A stretch of DNA of 64,000 bases from Marifrigoribacter sp047730175 (GTDB lineage Bacteria > Bacteroidota > Bacteroidia > Flavobacteriales > Flavobacteriaceae): the NCBI RefSeq assembly GCF_047730175.1, contig NZ_CP159833.1, positions 2,418,001 through 2,482,000 of the forward strand. The letters run 5' to 3'. Positions 34,561 through 43,954 of this stretch are shown piece by piece. A model generated the notes under the pieces. That model searched no databases and was not told the origin of the DNA. It saw only the letters and a list, made by a program, of their open reading frames with translations. The position numbers and the translations under genes are program-made. Each line of letters starts with the position of its first letter. The stretch's first letter is position 1.

Positions 34561-36093
34561 TTATTCTTTGAATGGCTTCAATTCTTCAAAAAAGAAATCG
34601 TCGTTAGGAACATCAAAATCAAAACCAATAACCTTTAAATTATTATCGGTATTTATTTTTATAGTTCCGAAACTAAACCAGGCTTGGGGATGATTCCAAT
34701 GGAGTTCCCAAACATTATGATGCCAATGCGTAAGTGTGGCAGTTAGTAATGGAGCATCTTCAAAGGCTAAAGTAAGTACTTTGTTTTTTTCTGAAATAGA
34801 AATGGTTCCACCCAATTTAGACCCATAAGCACCTAACATATTTTTTAACTCGATAGTTGGTTTAGTACCGATTTCTCTTTTTGCTTGTCTATCTAAAATA
34901 CGGGTATCTCCTTTATGATATTTGTTGGTTCTTTCTAAATGAAGTGCAGACCAATCTTTAGTTTCTACACCCATAAATTGATCCAAAGCATAGTATGTTG
35001 CTGCCATGATCGGACTTTTAACTCCATTGGTTAAAACTACCACGCCTAAATTTTCTTCAGGAATAAGAGTTACAGCAGTAATCATTCCGTCATAACCTCC
35101 CGTATGTCCAATGCGTAATTTACCATGATAATCACTGATTCCCCAACCCAATGCATAGGCATTAAAATGTTTATTAAAGTCATTCTTTTTTGTTTGGTCA
35201 ACATAATGATTGGTATGAGGTCTCCAAACCATATTACGAGTGTCTTTAGTTAATAAAGTATCCCCTTTATGAATGCCATGATTCATATTAAAGATCATCC
35301 ATTTCGACATGTCTTCCACACTTGAGATAATCCCGCCTGTAGCACCTACATTATCCCAATTTACCCAAGGGATCACATAATTTTTATCGTCTTTTCTTGC
35401 ATGAGGAGTCGCATAATTACCTTTCACTTTTAATTCGCCTAAAGTAGCAATGGTTCTATCCATATCTAAAGGTTCAAGGATTCGTTCTTTTACATTTTCC
35501 GCCCAAGTTTTGCCGGTCACTGTTTTAATGATTTCTCCTGCCGTAATATACATAAGGTTAGAATATCCATACCCCGCTCTAAATTCGTATGCTTGTGGAA
35601 CATATTGGATACGTTCAATAATTTCTTTTGAAGAAATATTCGATTTATACCAGATATTATCTCCACTAAAAGTACCTAATCCTACACGATGACTTAAAAT
35701 ATCTCGAATAGTAATATGTTCGCTTACCCAATCATCATACATCGCGAAATAGGGAAGGTGTTTTTTAACTTTATCGTTCCAGTCAAGCTTTCCTTCCTGC
35801 ACTAACATTCCTATAATTGCTGAAGTAAATGCTTTCGAATTTGAAGCGATGGCATACAAAGTGTTTTCATTAGGTTGTTCTTTTTCACCTACTTCTTTTA
35901 CACCATAATTTCCTTTGAAAATGAGTTCTCCATCTTTTATAATTCCTATAGAAGCACTGGGTAGATCCCAATCTTGAACCATTTTTGAGAAATAAGCATC
36001 AAGTTCTTCTAGATTAACGTTGGTGTTTGTTTGAGCTTGTACACCTGAAACAAATAAAAGAGAAGCAACGAATAGGTAAATAAATTTTTTCAT
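34561..36093 (-). CDS. Exported serine hydrolase, beta-lactamase/PBP4-like
   Basis: This 510-residue protein has a signal peptide (to about 20) and the class C beta-lactamase-like core. The catalytic S-x-x-K tetrad is SNSK (84-87, ASNSKAFTSAIIG), with YSN in RAGYGYSNLMY (about 175) and the HTGG triad near 345. The last about 110 residues form a DUF3471-like beta domain (GAYGSKLGGTISISEKNK). Such proteins are D-aminopeptidases, esterases or peptidoglycan enzymes as often as lactamases, so resistance should not be assumed. It acts in the periplasm. Confidence 0.92.
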   Translation of the reverse strand: MKKFIYLFVASLLFVSGVQAQTNTNVNLEELDAYFSKMVQDWDLPSASIGIIKDGELIFKGNYGVKEVGEKEQPNENTLYAIASNSKAFTSAIIGMLVQEGKLDWNDKVKKHLPYFAMYDDWVSEHITIRDILSHRVGLGTFSGDNIWYKSNISSKEIIERIQYVPQAYEFRAGYGYSNLMYITAGEIIKTVTGKTWAENVKERILEPLDMDRTIATLGELKVKGNYATPHARKDDKNYVIPWVNWDNVGATGGIISSVEDMSKWMIFNMNHGIHKGDTLLTKDTRNMVWRPHTNHYVDQTKKNDFNKHFNAYALGWGISDYHGKLRIGHTGGYDGMITAVTLIPEENLGVVVLTNGVKSPIMAATYYALDQFMGVETKDWSALHLERTNKYHKGDTRILDRQAKREIGTKPTIELKNMLGAYGSKLGGTISISEKNKVLTLAFEDAPLLTATLTHWHHNVWELHWNHPQAWFSFGTIKINTDNNLKVIGFDFDVPNDDFFFEELKPFKE

Positions 36094-36187
36094 AGGGAAT
36101 ATTTAATGGGCACTAAGTTAATAAATAAGGTGTTGAGAAATATATTTCATAAAAACTTAGCAGCATATTAATTTCGATGATTAAAAG

Positions 36188-37489
36188 TTACTCATGTTTC
36201 TTTGGATTTAAGCGCAACACTGTATATCCAATCAATGCAGAAATAAAGGAGCCTATTAAAATTCCAATTTTAGCAGAGTCGATATATACAGGATTATTTT
36301 TAAAAGCCAAACTGGCAACAAAAATAGCCATGGTAAATCCAATACCTGCTAAAAAGGAAACTCCAATAATTTGTTGGTTGCTTATGTCTTCAGGAACTGC
36401 GATGAGTTTTATTTTTTTAACAAAAAGAACGATGGAACTAATTCCTATGCTATTTCCAATTACTAGACATATAATAATATTTGTAATTAAGGCTGAATCT
36501 AAATCGAATTGACTATTAAAAACCACTCCAGCATTGGCTAGAGCAAACACAGGAATAATAAAATAAGCAACCCAGTCGTGTAATCTATGTTCTAAATGTT
36601 GAAGCGGAGATTGGTATTGGTCGGTCCAGTTTTCTAGATCATCTACTTCAGCTATTTGCTCTTTCGATAAAATTGGTTTTTCTGAAGTTTTTGCATTTTT
36701 AATATTCTCTACTATAGAAGATAAATTTTCGATAAAGGCGGGTGTATTTATTTTTTGTCTCACAGGAACAGAAAACGCTAATAAGATTCCTGCAATAGTA
36801 GGGTGAATTCCTGATTTTAAAAATAATACCCAAACAATTACACCAAAAATTAAAAGCAAATATTTAGAATAATACCCTTTAAATGATAAAAAGTAAAGGA
36901 TCGCTAATAATACTAAAGCAGCCATTAATAAACCTAGGTTGATATTTTCACTATAAAAAATAGCAATAACTAGTACAGCACCAATATCATCAACAATAGC
37001 AAAAGCGGTTAAGAATATCTTTAAACTTAATGGCACTCTATTTCCTAACAGTTTAAGAATTGCTAAAGAAAAAGCAATGTCGGTTGCCATAGGGATGCCC
37101 CAACCTGGCATTGTTTCTGAATTTTGATTAAGTACTAAAAAAAATAAAACAGGGATTAACATTCCCCCCAAAGCACCAAACAATGGAAATGCTATTTTTT
37201 TAACAGAATTGAGTTCTCCAATGAGAAACTCTCTTTTAATTTCTAATCCGATAAGGAAAAAGAAAATGGCCATTAATCCATCATTAATCCAAAGAATTAA
37301 TGGTTTGTTCAATTCAAAATGACTTGAAGTAAATCCGATTTTATATTGCCATAATAATTGATAACTCTCTCCAAACGATGAATTTGCCCAAATTAAAGCA
37401 AGGATGGTAGCTATAAATAATAAAATCCCACTAAAGCTTTCAATCTGAACGAATTTTTGGAAAGGAGAAAGTATGTTTTTTTTAATCAT
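36188..37489 (-). CDS. nhaA: Na+/H+ antiporter NhaA
   Basis: The 433-residue membrane protein has NhaA features throughout: NDGLMAIFFFLIGLEIKREFL, GWGIPMATDIAFSLAILKLLG with the ATD motif, and FAIVDDIGAVLVIAIFY containing the paired Asp residues that bind Na+. It expels Na+ in exchange for H+ at the inner membrane and supports salt and alkaline tolerance, as expected for a marine flavobacterium. Between about 240 and 300 it has a polar insertion (SEKPILSKEQIAEVDDLENW) longer than in E. coli, which is usual in this phylum. Confidence 0.95.
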   Translation of the reverse strand: MIKKNILSPFQKFVQIESFSGILLFIATILALIWANSSFGESYQLLWQYKIGFTSSHFELNKPLILWINDGLMAIFFFLIGLEIKREFLIGELNSVKKIAFPLFGALGGMLIPVLFFLVLNQNSETMPGWGIPMATDIAFSLAILKLLGNRVPLSLKIFLTAFAIVDDIGAVLVIAIFYSENINLGLLMAALVLLAILYFLSFKGYYSKYLLLIFGVIVWVLFLKSGIHPTIAGILLAFSVPVRQKINTPAFIENLSSIVENIKNAKTSEKPILSKEQIAEVDDLENWTDQYQSPLQHLEHRLHDWVAYFIIPVFALANAGVVFNSQFDLDSALITNIIICLVIGNSIGISSIVLFVKKIKLIAVPEDISNQQIIGVSFLAGIGFTMAIFVASLAFKNNPVYIDSAKIGILIGSFISALIGYTVLRLNPKKHE

Positions 37490-37944
37490 GGGCTAATGTT
37501 TAGCAGTTTTAATGTGGTTTAAAATTTTGCATAAGATATCAAAACTGAAATTCATTTCATTGATAATGTGCAAAAATACAAGCCCTTAAATTGATATAAG
37601 ACTATTGACTATTTTGTTTAACAAGAACTATAATAAATTAAACAAAAAAATTAATTTTAGAGTTTTTATGTGTTTTTTTACTTTCATATTTCTATAAAAT
37701 TGATTAAAATAAGAGATAATTGATAATGATATAGGCGTTTAAGTGTAACAAAAACAAGGGTTTATAAATATTTGTTAAAGAAATTAAAAAAAAGATTAAA
37801 CAGAATGATATTTCTTCTATATTTGAATATCATTGAGTTAAGATAAAATAGCATCCAATCATTCTAGAAAAAATTGGATTAAAATTTAAAATTACTTAGT
37901 GGGAATAGTTAAAGTTAAAAAAAAACCTAAAAAAAAATAAGATT
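37490..37944. other. Divergent intergenic region upstream of the DUF4397 gene
   Basis: This 455-bp AT-rich stretch separates nhaA and the DUF4397 gene. It holds a TATATTTG box at 37818-37825, about 120 bases before the DUF4397 start, which implies a long 5' leader. The leader contains an ATCCAAT / ATTGGAT inverted repeat at about 37852-37880. No ORF is supported in it. Confidence 0.45.
37818..37825 (+). promoter_or_regulatory. -7 promoter box for the DUF4397 gene
   Basis: TATATTTG matches TAnnTTTG. The start codon is about 120 bases further on, so the mRNA would have a long untranslated leader. Confidence 0.4.
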
Positions 37945-39615
37945 ATGAAAAATTTATTACAATTAATTGTGGTTGTATTTATTTCCGCCACAACATTCGC
38001 TCAAACTGCTAGAGTACAAGTAATCCACAATTCAGCTGATCCAGTTGCAGCTGAAGTAGATGTATATGTAGGTGCTACACTAGCTCTTGATAATTTTGCT
38101 TTTAGAACAGCAACTCCCTTTATTGACCTTCCGGCTGGAGTAGAAATTGCACTTTCAATAGCTCCTGGGAATAGTTCAAATGTAGGTGATGCACTTTTAA
38201 CAGTACCTGTTACGCTTACTGAAGATGAAACCTATATTGTAACAGCAAATGGTCTTGTAGATCCATCATCTTCACAACCTTTAGCATTACATGTATATGG
38301 TTTGGGTAGAGAAGAGGCAAGTGTTTCTTCAAACGTAGATATATTAGTTCTACATGGATCAACAGACGCTCCTGTAGTAGATGTTGTTGAAACAGATGCT
38401 GGAGCTGGAACTATTGTAGACAATATAGCTTATTCTGAATACCAAGGGTATTTAGAATTACCTACAGCTAATTATGCTATTGAAGTAAGAGATGAGACTG
38501 GAACAGTAACTGTAGCTGCTTATGAATTACCTTTAGAGACATTAGGATTAGAGGGACAAGCATTAGTTGCTGTAGCTTCTGGGTTTTTAGATTCTTCACA
38601 AGGACCTGCATTTGGTGTATGGGCTGCATTGTCAGCAGGTGGAGCTTTAGTTGAACTTCCTTCATCTACAGCAAGAGTTCAAGTAATACATAATTCTGCT
38701 GATGCTGCTGCAAATGAAGTAGATATATATATTGGCGGTAATTTAGCTCTAGATAACTTTGCTTTTAGAACGGCAACTCCTTTTATAGATTTATTTTCTA
38801 ACGTTGAGGTAGAAATCGCTGTTGCTCCTGCAAACAGTACTAGTGTTGGAGATGCTATAGCTACATTTCCAGTAACATTAATGAGACTAGAATCTTATGT
38901 AGTTGTAGCAAATGGAATAGTAAGTCCTTCAGGATATAACCCCCCAACACCTTTTGGTTTATCAGTTTATGGAATGGGTAGAGAAGTAGCTACATCGAAT
39001 ACAAATACAGATGTATTAGTACACCACGGTTCTACAGATGCACCAATTGTAGATGTTGTTGAAACAGGCGTTGGAGCAGGTACTATTGTAGATGATATAG
39101 CTTATGGTGATTTCCAAGGATATTTAGAACTTCCTACAGCAGATTATAGGCTAGAAATAAGAGACGAAACAGGTACAGTAACCGTTGCTTCTTTTGAGGC
39201 TCCACTTTCTACACTTGGATTAGACGGCGCTGCTCTTACGGTAGTTGCTTCAGGATTTTTAGATCCTACACAAAATTCAGATGGACCTGCTTTTGGGTTA
39301 TGGGTTGCTTTACCTTCAGGTGGAGGTTTAATAGAATTACCACCTTCAGCTTTAGGAGTAGAAGATTTTGATATCAACACTTTTGTAATGTATCCTAATC
39401 CGGCTACAAATCAATTAAATATTTCATTAGATATGAACGAATCATCTATGTATAATTTAAGTGTTATTGATATGATGGGAAGAATTATATTTCAGAAAGA
39501 AACACAGTCTTCTGTCAATACTATAGATGTTTCTAGAATGGCTTCAGGTATCTATAATATAAGTTTAGAATCAGAATCAAAAATTATTGCTACGAAAAAG
39601 TTTATTAAAATGTAA
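37945..39615 (+). CDS. T9SS-secreted protein with two tandem DUF4397 modules
   Basis: After a signal peptide (TFAQ, to about 20) come two long repeats, about 22-241 and 242-458. Each starts ARVQVIHNSAD and contains ALDNFAFRTATPFIDL, HGSTDAPxVDVVET and GPAFGxWxAL. The copies are roughly 60-70 percent identical by eye and similar at the DNA level, so the gene grew by internal duplication. A type A T9SS sorting domain follows (MYPNPATNQLNISLDM...MASGIYNISLES...KKFIKM). The repeat domain may be an adhesin or matrix protein; its function is unknown. It is monocistronic, with a terminator at 39651-39685. Confidence 0.9.
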   Translation: MKNLLQLIVVVFISATTFAQTARVQVIHNSADPVAAEVDVYVGATLALDNFAFRTATPFIDLPAGVEIALSIAPGNSSNVGDALLTVPVTLTEDETYIVTANGLVDPSSSQPLALHVYGLGREEASVSSNVDILVLHGSTDAPVVDVVETDAGAGTIVDNIAYSEYQGYLELPTANYAIEVRDETGTVTVAAYELPLETLGLEGQALVAVASGFLDSSQGPAFGVWAALSAGGALVELPSSTARVQVIHNSADAAANEVDIYIGGNLALDNFAFRTATPFIDLFSNVEVEIAVAPANSTSVGDAIATFPVTLMRLESYVVVANGIVSPSGYNPPTPFGLSVYGMGREVATSNTNTDVLVHHGSTDAPIVDVVETGVGAGTIVDDIAYGDFQGYLELPTADYRLEIRDETGTVTVASFEAPLSTLGLDGAALTVVASGFLDPTQNSDGPAFGLWVALPSGGGLIELPPSALGVEDFDINTFVMYPNPATNQLNISLDMNESSMYNLSVIDMMGRIIFQKETQSSVNTIDVSRMASGIYNISLESESKIIATKKFIKM

Positions 39616-39618
39616 TTT

Positions 39619-39646
39619 TTAGTTAGTTAGTTAGTTAGTTAGTTAG
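39619..39646. repeat. Tetranucleotide microsatellite (TTAG)x7
   Basis: Seven uninterrupted TTAG units begin four bases after the DUF4397 stop codon and end shortly before its terminator hairpin. Slipped-strand length change would alter only the 3' UTR. Confidence 0.9.
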
Positions 39647-39650
39647 AATG

Positions 39651-39685
39651 GAAAGCCCACAAGTAACATTGTGGGCTTTTTTATT
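39651..39685 (+). terminator. Terminator between the convergent DUF4397 and M14 peptidase genes
   Basis: AAAGCCCAC / GTGGGCTTT with a 10-base loop, followed by a T run on the plus strand. It may also stop the opposing M14 transcript. Confidence 0.85.
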
Positions 39686-39692
39686 TATACAA

Positions 39693-42176
39693 TTATATCA
39701 TCACTTTATTGTTATTGACAAAGAAAATCCCGTTTACTAAAAATAGCTTGCCATTTTCCCAGAACGACCTAAATAAAACATCGTCTGATAAATAAATAAC
39801 GCTTCCTTTTCCCATTCGAGTTTCACCAAAGATCATAGAATTTTTGAGACCAGCTTTCGCATCTTCTCCTGAAAATCCAGAAACACTTACTGCATCACCT
39901 TTTATATAACCTACATTATAACCACTCTCCAAAAATTGATACGAAGCACTTCCTTGTTTTAAACTAAAATAGGTGTCATTATAACCAAACGCTAAGGGGT
40001 GCGTTTTATCAATCGCAATTTTATAGATGCTTCCAGTAATAAAGTCTTTAACTTTATTTTGTTCTCTTTGGTCATAAGGAACCAGCTTCTCATTGTCGTC
40101 TGTATCCTCTTCATCATTATCGTCTTTATTTTTACTAATATTGAATCCGTCTTTATCATTGAAAAACCCAACTGCTTTTCCTAGTGCAATAACTTTTCCT
40201 CCCTTTCGAACCCAATCTTTTAAATCACTTAAAGCATTTTCTTTAATAGCGCGACTATACCTTCCTTCAGGTACAATCAGCACATCGTATTTGTCTAAAG
40301 AAACCTTCGAAAAATAATCTAGATCAATTGAAGTTATTGGATATTTTAATTGGGTTTCAAAGAAATGCCAGATCGCTCCATAACCAAGAGATGATACTCC
40401 ACTACCTTTTAAAATAGCTACGCGCTGTTTATTTACTAATTTAATATCTGGTGAGCCAAAATCGGTTCCATTGTCTGAAAAACTGCTAGTAGCTATAAAT
40501 AAATCTCTTTGGTGCTTATTTGCTAAGGAAGTAACTAGTTGATCAAATTCAGGATTGGTTCTATTATCACTTTTTGTAATCACTAAGCTCCCTCTATCAA
40601 ATGAAGCTCCATTATAACTCAATTTCTTTTCTGAAAACCGAACTTTGATATTATTTTTTAATAATTCTGCTAAAAAAGAAGCATCGTACATACTGTTCCA
40701 TTTACTAATATATCCTGCCCCAGATGCTAATGCAGTATTTGTTATATTATTTGACAGCGTATTCTTATCTGTTGAAATAAGTGAGGTACTCGCAATGGTT
40801 TCTAATCCGTACGCATAAGGAACACTCCATGCAGTAATATCATAGGTTAAAGGATTACTTAATTTTGCTTCCTGTTCAAACAATACTTTTACCATATTCC
40901 CTTTGGGCTGATTGGTACTAACCACTAACGCATTGTTTACATTTAGACTTCCTTTTGAAATGGTAGAAAAATTGAAACCACTCACAGTTCCATTCGATTT
41001 GTAACCGTATTTAATTTCATGTTTATCTAATAACTTTGTCAGCGATTCAATTTTATCAGCGTTCCCATTTAACACATAACTTTTATAGGTAAAGTTCGTG
41101 CTGGTAAAGAATTTTTTAAATTCAGTATTGAGTTGCTTTGCATTTTTGGAAGATATTTCAACGGTAGAAAGCCCTGTAGTATTATGATGTGCCACACGAT
41201 CAATTAAAGTAAGTTCGTAGCCTTCGTCGGTATTAATCCCTAATCCAGCTCTTCCATGACCTGCTTGTTCGTAAGTCATTCCAATAGCTCCCATAAAGGT
41301 AGGATAGGTGTCTCCGTAACTTGGATATAATAAATCGAATCGTTCTCGTGTAAAAAATAACCAGCCTTCTTCGTCAAAATATCTAGCATGATTTTTACCT
41401 ATATCAGTTTGAAATTTACGTTGCCAATCACTAATCACTTCATGAAAAGGTTCTGCGGCAGGAGCAAAATAATAAGGTTCATTGATCCCTTGTTCATGAA
41501 AATCGACATGTACATGAGGCATCCACTGATTATAAATTATTAAACGTTGCTGACTTTCAACTTGTGTTGCCCAAGCCCAATCTCTATTTAAATCGAATAA
41601 ATAATGGTTCGGTCTTCCTCCCGGCCAAGGTTCGTGATGTTCGGTTGCATTTTGTGAAGCATTATAAGGAGTCGCTTTTACCTGATTGTACCAATTTGCA
41701 TAACGATCACGACCATCAGGATTTATACAGGGATCAATAATTACTACGGTATTTTCTAACCAAGTTTGTTTTTTAGTGATTAATTCATATAAAGTAACCA
41801 TGGAAGCTTCTGTGCTAGACGCTTCGTTACCATGTACATTATAACTCAACCATACAATCGCTATTTCTGGTTGTGCGGAACCATTTTCGATTCCAATATT
41901 TTTTAAATTATCAGTACGTATCGTTTCAATGTTTTTTATGTTGTCTGAACTAGAAACTATAGCATACGTTAGTGGGCGTCTTTCATTTGTTTTTCCGTAG
42001 GTATCATAAGTAACCATGTTACTATTGGAAGCTACATATTTAAAATAGTTTACCACATCTGCATGACGAGTAAATTCAGTTCCGATTTCATAGCCCAAAA
42101 ATTCGGCTGGAGATTTTATTTGAGAACTACTGGTAAATGATATAAACAGAAATAGGGAAAATAATATTCTTGACAT
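39693..42176 (-). CDS. M14 family zinc carboxypeptidase (exported)
   Basis: The 827-residue product has a signal peptide (to about 18) and an M14 domain in the first about 350 residues. SYNVHGNEASSTEA supplies the first zinc ligands (H-x-x-E), VDFHEQGINEPYYF the third His region, and MTYEQAGHGRAG the catalytic Glu. The remaining 480 residues include a GATase1-like segment (VLIVPEGRYSRAIKENALSDL) without an obvious catalytic triad. It probably removes C-terminal residues from peptides in the periplasm. A second such enzyme lies at 58616-61135. Confidence 0.92.
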   Translation of the reverse strand: MSRILFSLFLFISFTSSSQIKSPAEFLGYEIGTEFTRHADVVNYFKYVASNSNMVTYDTYGKTNERRPLTYAIVSSSDNIKNIETIRTDNLKNIGIENGSAQPEIAIVWLSYNVHGNEASSTEASMVTLYELITKKQTWLENTVVIIDPCINPDGRDRYANWYNQVKATPYNASQNATEHHEPWPGGRPNHYLFDLNRDWAWATQVESQQRLIIYNQWMPHVHVDFHEQGINEPYYFAPAAEPFHEVISDWQRKFQTDIGKNHARYFDEEGWLFFTRERFDLLYPSYGDTYPTFMGAIGMTYEQAGHGRAGLGINTDEGYELTLIDRVAHHNTTGLSTVEISSKNAKQLNTEFKKFFTSTNFTYKSYVLNGNADKIESLTKLLDKHEIKYGYKSNGTVSGFNFSTISKGSLNVNNALVVSTNQPKGNMVKVLFEQEAKLSNPLTYDITAWSVPYAYGLETIASTSLISTDKNTLSNNITNTALASGAGYISKWNSMYDASFLAELLKNNIKVRFSEKKLSYNGASFDRGSLVITKSDNRTNPEFDQLVTSLANKHQRDLFIATSSFSDNGTDFGSPDIKLVNKQRVAILKGSGVSSLGYGAIWHFFETQLKYPITSIDLDYFSKVSLDKYDVLIVPEGRYSRAIKENALSDLKDWVRKGGKVIALGKAVGFFNDKDGFNISKNKDDNDEEDTDDNEKLVPYDQREQNKVKDFITGSIYKIAIDKTHPLAFGYNDTYFSLKQGSASYQFLESGYNVGYIKGDAVSVSGFSGEDAKAGLKNSMIFGETRMGKGSVIYLSDDVLFRSFWENGKLFLVNGIFFVNNNKVMI

Positions 42177-42307
42177 TGATTTTTTTTTTTAAGAAAGTAA
42201 ATCTACTAAAAAAAAAGTGTTTATAAATTAAACTGTTAATATTAACATATAGCTAGAAATCCCTATAAAGGATTTTGTATTTTTACGAATATATTGCAAA
42301 ATACTAT

Positions 42308-43903
42308 ATGCCAACTACTCATATTTCATATCAGGAAACAGGATATTTTTCGAAAATGATATGCGATTATCTTTCAGAAAAAGAATCGTTGTCTTCTTTT
42401 TATCAATTATTTCCAACGATAGATAATTTTAAAAAACAGATTGCTTTAAAAAATGATTTTTCGCTTTCGAAAAGAAAGACCTTATCTGAAAGGTTATCGG
42501 TTCAGTATCGCAATACAACTCTTTCAGAAGCAACTCAAAAGAACATTCAATCATTAGTACATTCAAATACATTTACAATTACCACGGGGCATCAGTTAAA
42601 CCTTTTTACGGGTCCCTTGTATTTTTTATACAAGATTTTTTCTGTTATTAATCTTTCAGAAGAATTAAATGTAAAGTATTCAGATCAACATTTTGTGCCA
42701 GTATACTGGATGGCTACTGAGGATCATGATTTTGATGAAATCAATTATTTTAATCTCTTCGGAAAAAAAATCAGTTGGAATAGAGAAAGCGGTGGAGCAG
42801 TGGGTGAACTTTCAACAGAAGGATTAGATGAACTAGTTGAGGTTTTAAAGAACCAATTTGGAGCAACCGATCATGCACAAAAATTAATAAAACTTTTTTC
42901 TGAATCTTATACGCAGCACGATAATTTAGCAGAGGCAACTCGATATATGGCCAATGAGCTTTTTGCACAATATGGTTTAGTGATTGTCGATGGAAATGAT
43001 GCAGCACTCAAAAAAGAATTTGCCCCTTTTGTTCAAAAAGAATTAGTACACAACCAATCGCATACTATTATTGTAAAAACTTCTGAAAGGATAATTGAAA
43101 AAGGATATAAAGAACAAGTACATCCAAGAGAGATTAATTTGTTTTACTTAAAAGAAGGGCTTAGAGAACGAATTGTAAAAAAGGATGGCATCTTTTATAT
43201 AACTGGTTCTGAACTTGAATTCTCTGAAGAACAGATCTTGGAAGAATTAGAAAAGTACCCGGAGCGATTTTCACCGAATGCGCTATTGCGACCTTTATAT
43301 CAGGAAGTTATTCTGCCAAACTTATGTTATGTAGGTGGAGGAGGAGAATTGGCGTATTGGTTTCAGTTAAAAGATTATTTTGAAAGTGTTTCAGTTCCAT
43401 TCCCGATGTTATTGTTGAGGAATTCGGTGTTGTTAATGCCATTGAAACTAGATGATAAACTGCAAAAATTAAATGAAAATGTATCTTCTCTGTTTTTAAG
43501 TCAGCATGATTTAGAAGTAAAACACACACATTATTTAACAGTAATAGATATTGATTTTACTAAACAAAGAGCGTATTTAAAAAAACAATTTGAGGACTTA
43601 TTTGAACTTGCAAAACAAACAGATAAATCTTTTTTAGGAGCTGTTGGTGCACAAGAAAAGAAACAATTAAACGGTTTAGATAATTTAGAAAAGCGGTTGT
43701 TAAAAGCTCAGAAGAGAAAATTAAAAGACGAATTAGAACGATTAACTTCGATACAAGATCAATTATTTCCGAAGGAATCATTACAAGAACGGACTGTAAA
43801 TTTTTCAGAATTATATCTAGAATTCGGAGATTTACTTTTAGATGAAATCAAGAAAGAATTGGATCCCTTAGTAGGTAAATTTACGATTCTAAAACTCTCT
43901 TAA
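42308..43903 (+). CDS. bshC: Bacillithiol biosynthesis cysteine-adding enzyme BshC
   Basis: The 531-residue protein aligns by motif with BshC: FTITTGHQLNLFTGPLYFLYKI, VPVYWMATEDHDFDEINYF, and RPLYQEVILPNLCYVGGGGELAYW. BshC adds cysteine to glucosaminyl-malate in the last step of bacillithiol synthesis; bshA and bshB are not in the window. The start is set at ATG 42308; an upstream in-frame TTG at 42275 is rejected. It precedes guaA on the same strand with 51 bases between. Confidence 0.97.
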   Translation: MPTTHISYQETGYFSKMICDYLSEKESLSSFYQLFPTIDNFKKQIALKNDFSLSKRKTLSERLSVQYRNTTLSEATQKNIQSLVHSNTFTITTGHQLNLFTGPLYFLYKIFSVINLSEELNVKYSDQHFVPVYWMATEDHDFDEINYFNLFGKKISWNRESGGAVGELSTEGLDELVEVLKNQFGATDHAQKLIKLFSESYTQHDNLAEATRYMANELFAQYGLVIVDGNDAALKKEFAPFVQKELVHNQSHTIIVKTSERIIEKGYKEQVHPREINLFYLKEGLRERIVKKDGIFYITGSELEFSEEQILEELEKYPERFSPNALLRPLYQEVILPNLCYVGGGGELAYWFQLKDYFESVSVPFPMLLLRNSVLLMPLKLDDKLQKLNENVSSLFLSQHDLEVKHTHYLTVIDIDFTKQRAYLKKQFEDLFELAKQTDKSFLGAVGAQEKKQLNGLDNLEKRLLKAQKRKLKDELERLTSIQDQLFPKESLQERTVNFSELYLEFGDLLLDEIKKELDPLVGKFTILKLS

Positions 43904-43943
43904 TATTTTTCTTTTTACGCTTAGGGAAAAGCCAATTTTTATT

Positions 43944-43951
43944 TACTTTTG
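43944..43951 (+). promoter_or_regulatory. -7 promoter box next to the guaA start
   Basis: TACTTTTG matches TAnnTTTG and ends only three bases before the ATG at 43955. If active, guaA mRNA would be leaderless. Confidence 0.45.
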
Positions 43952-43954
43952 CCT

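Noticed and set aside
34561..36093. True class C beta-lactamase
   Set aside because: The S-x-x-K, YSN and HTGG motifs are shared by many esterases and D-aminopeptidases, and the DUF3471-like tail fits those better.
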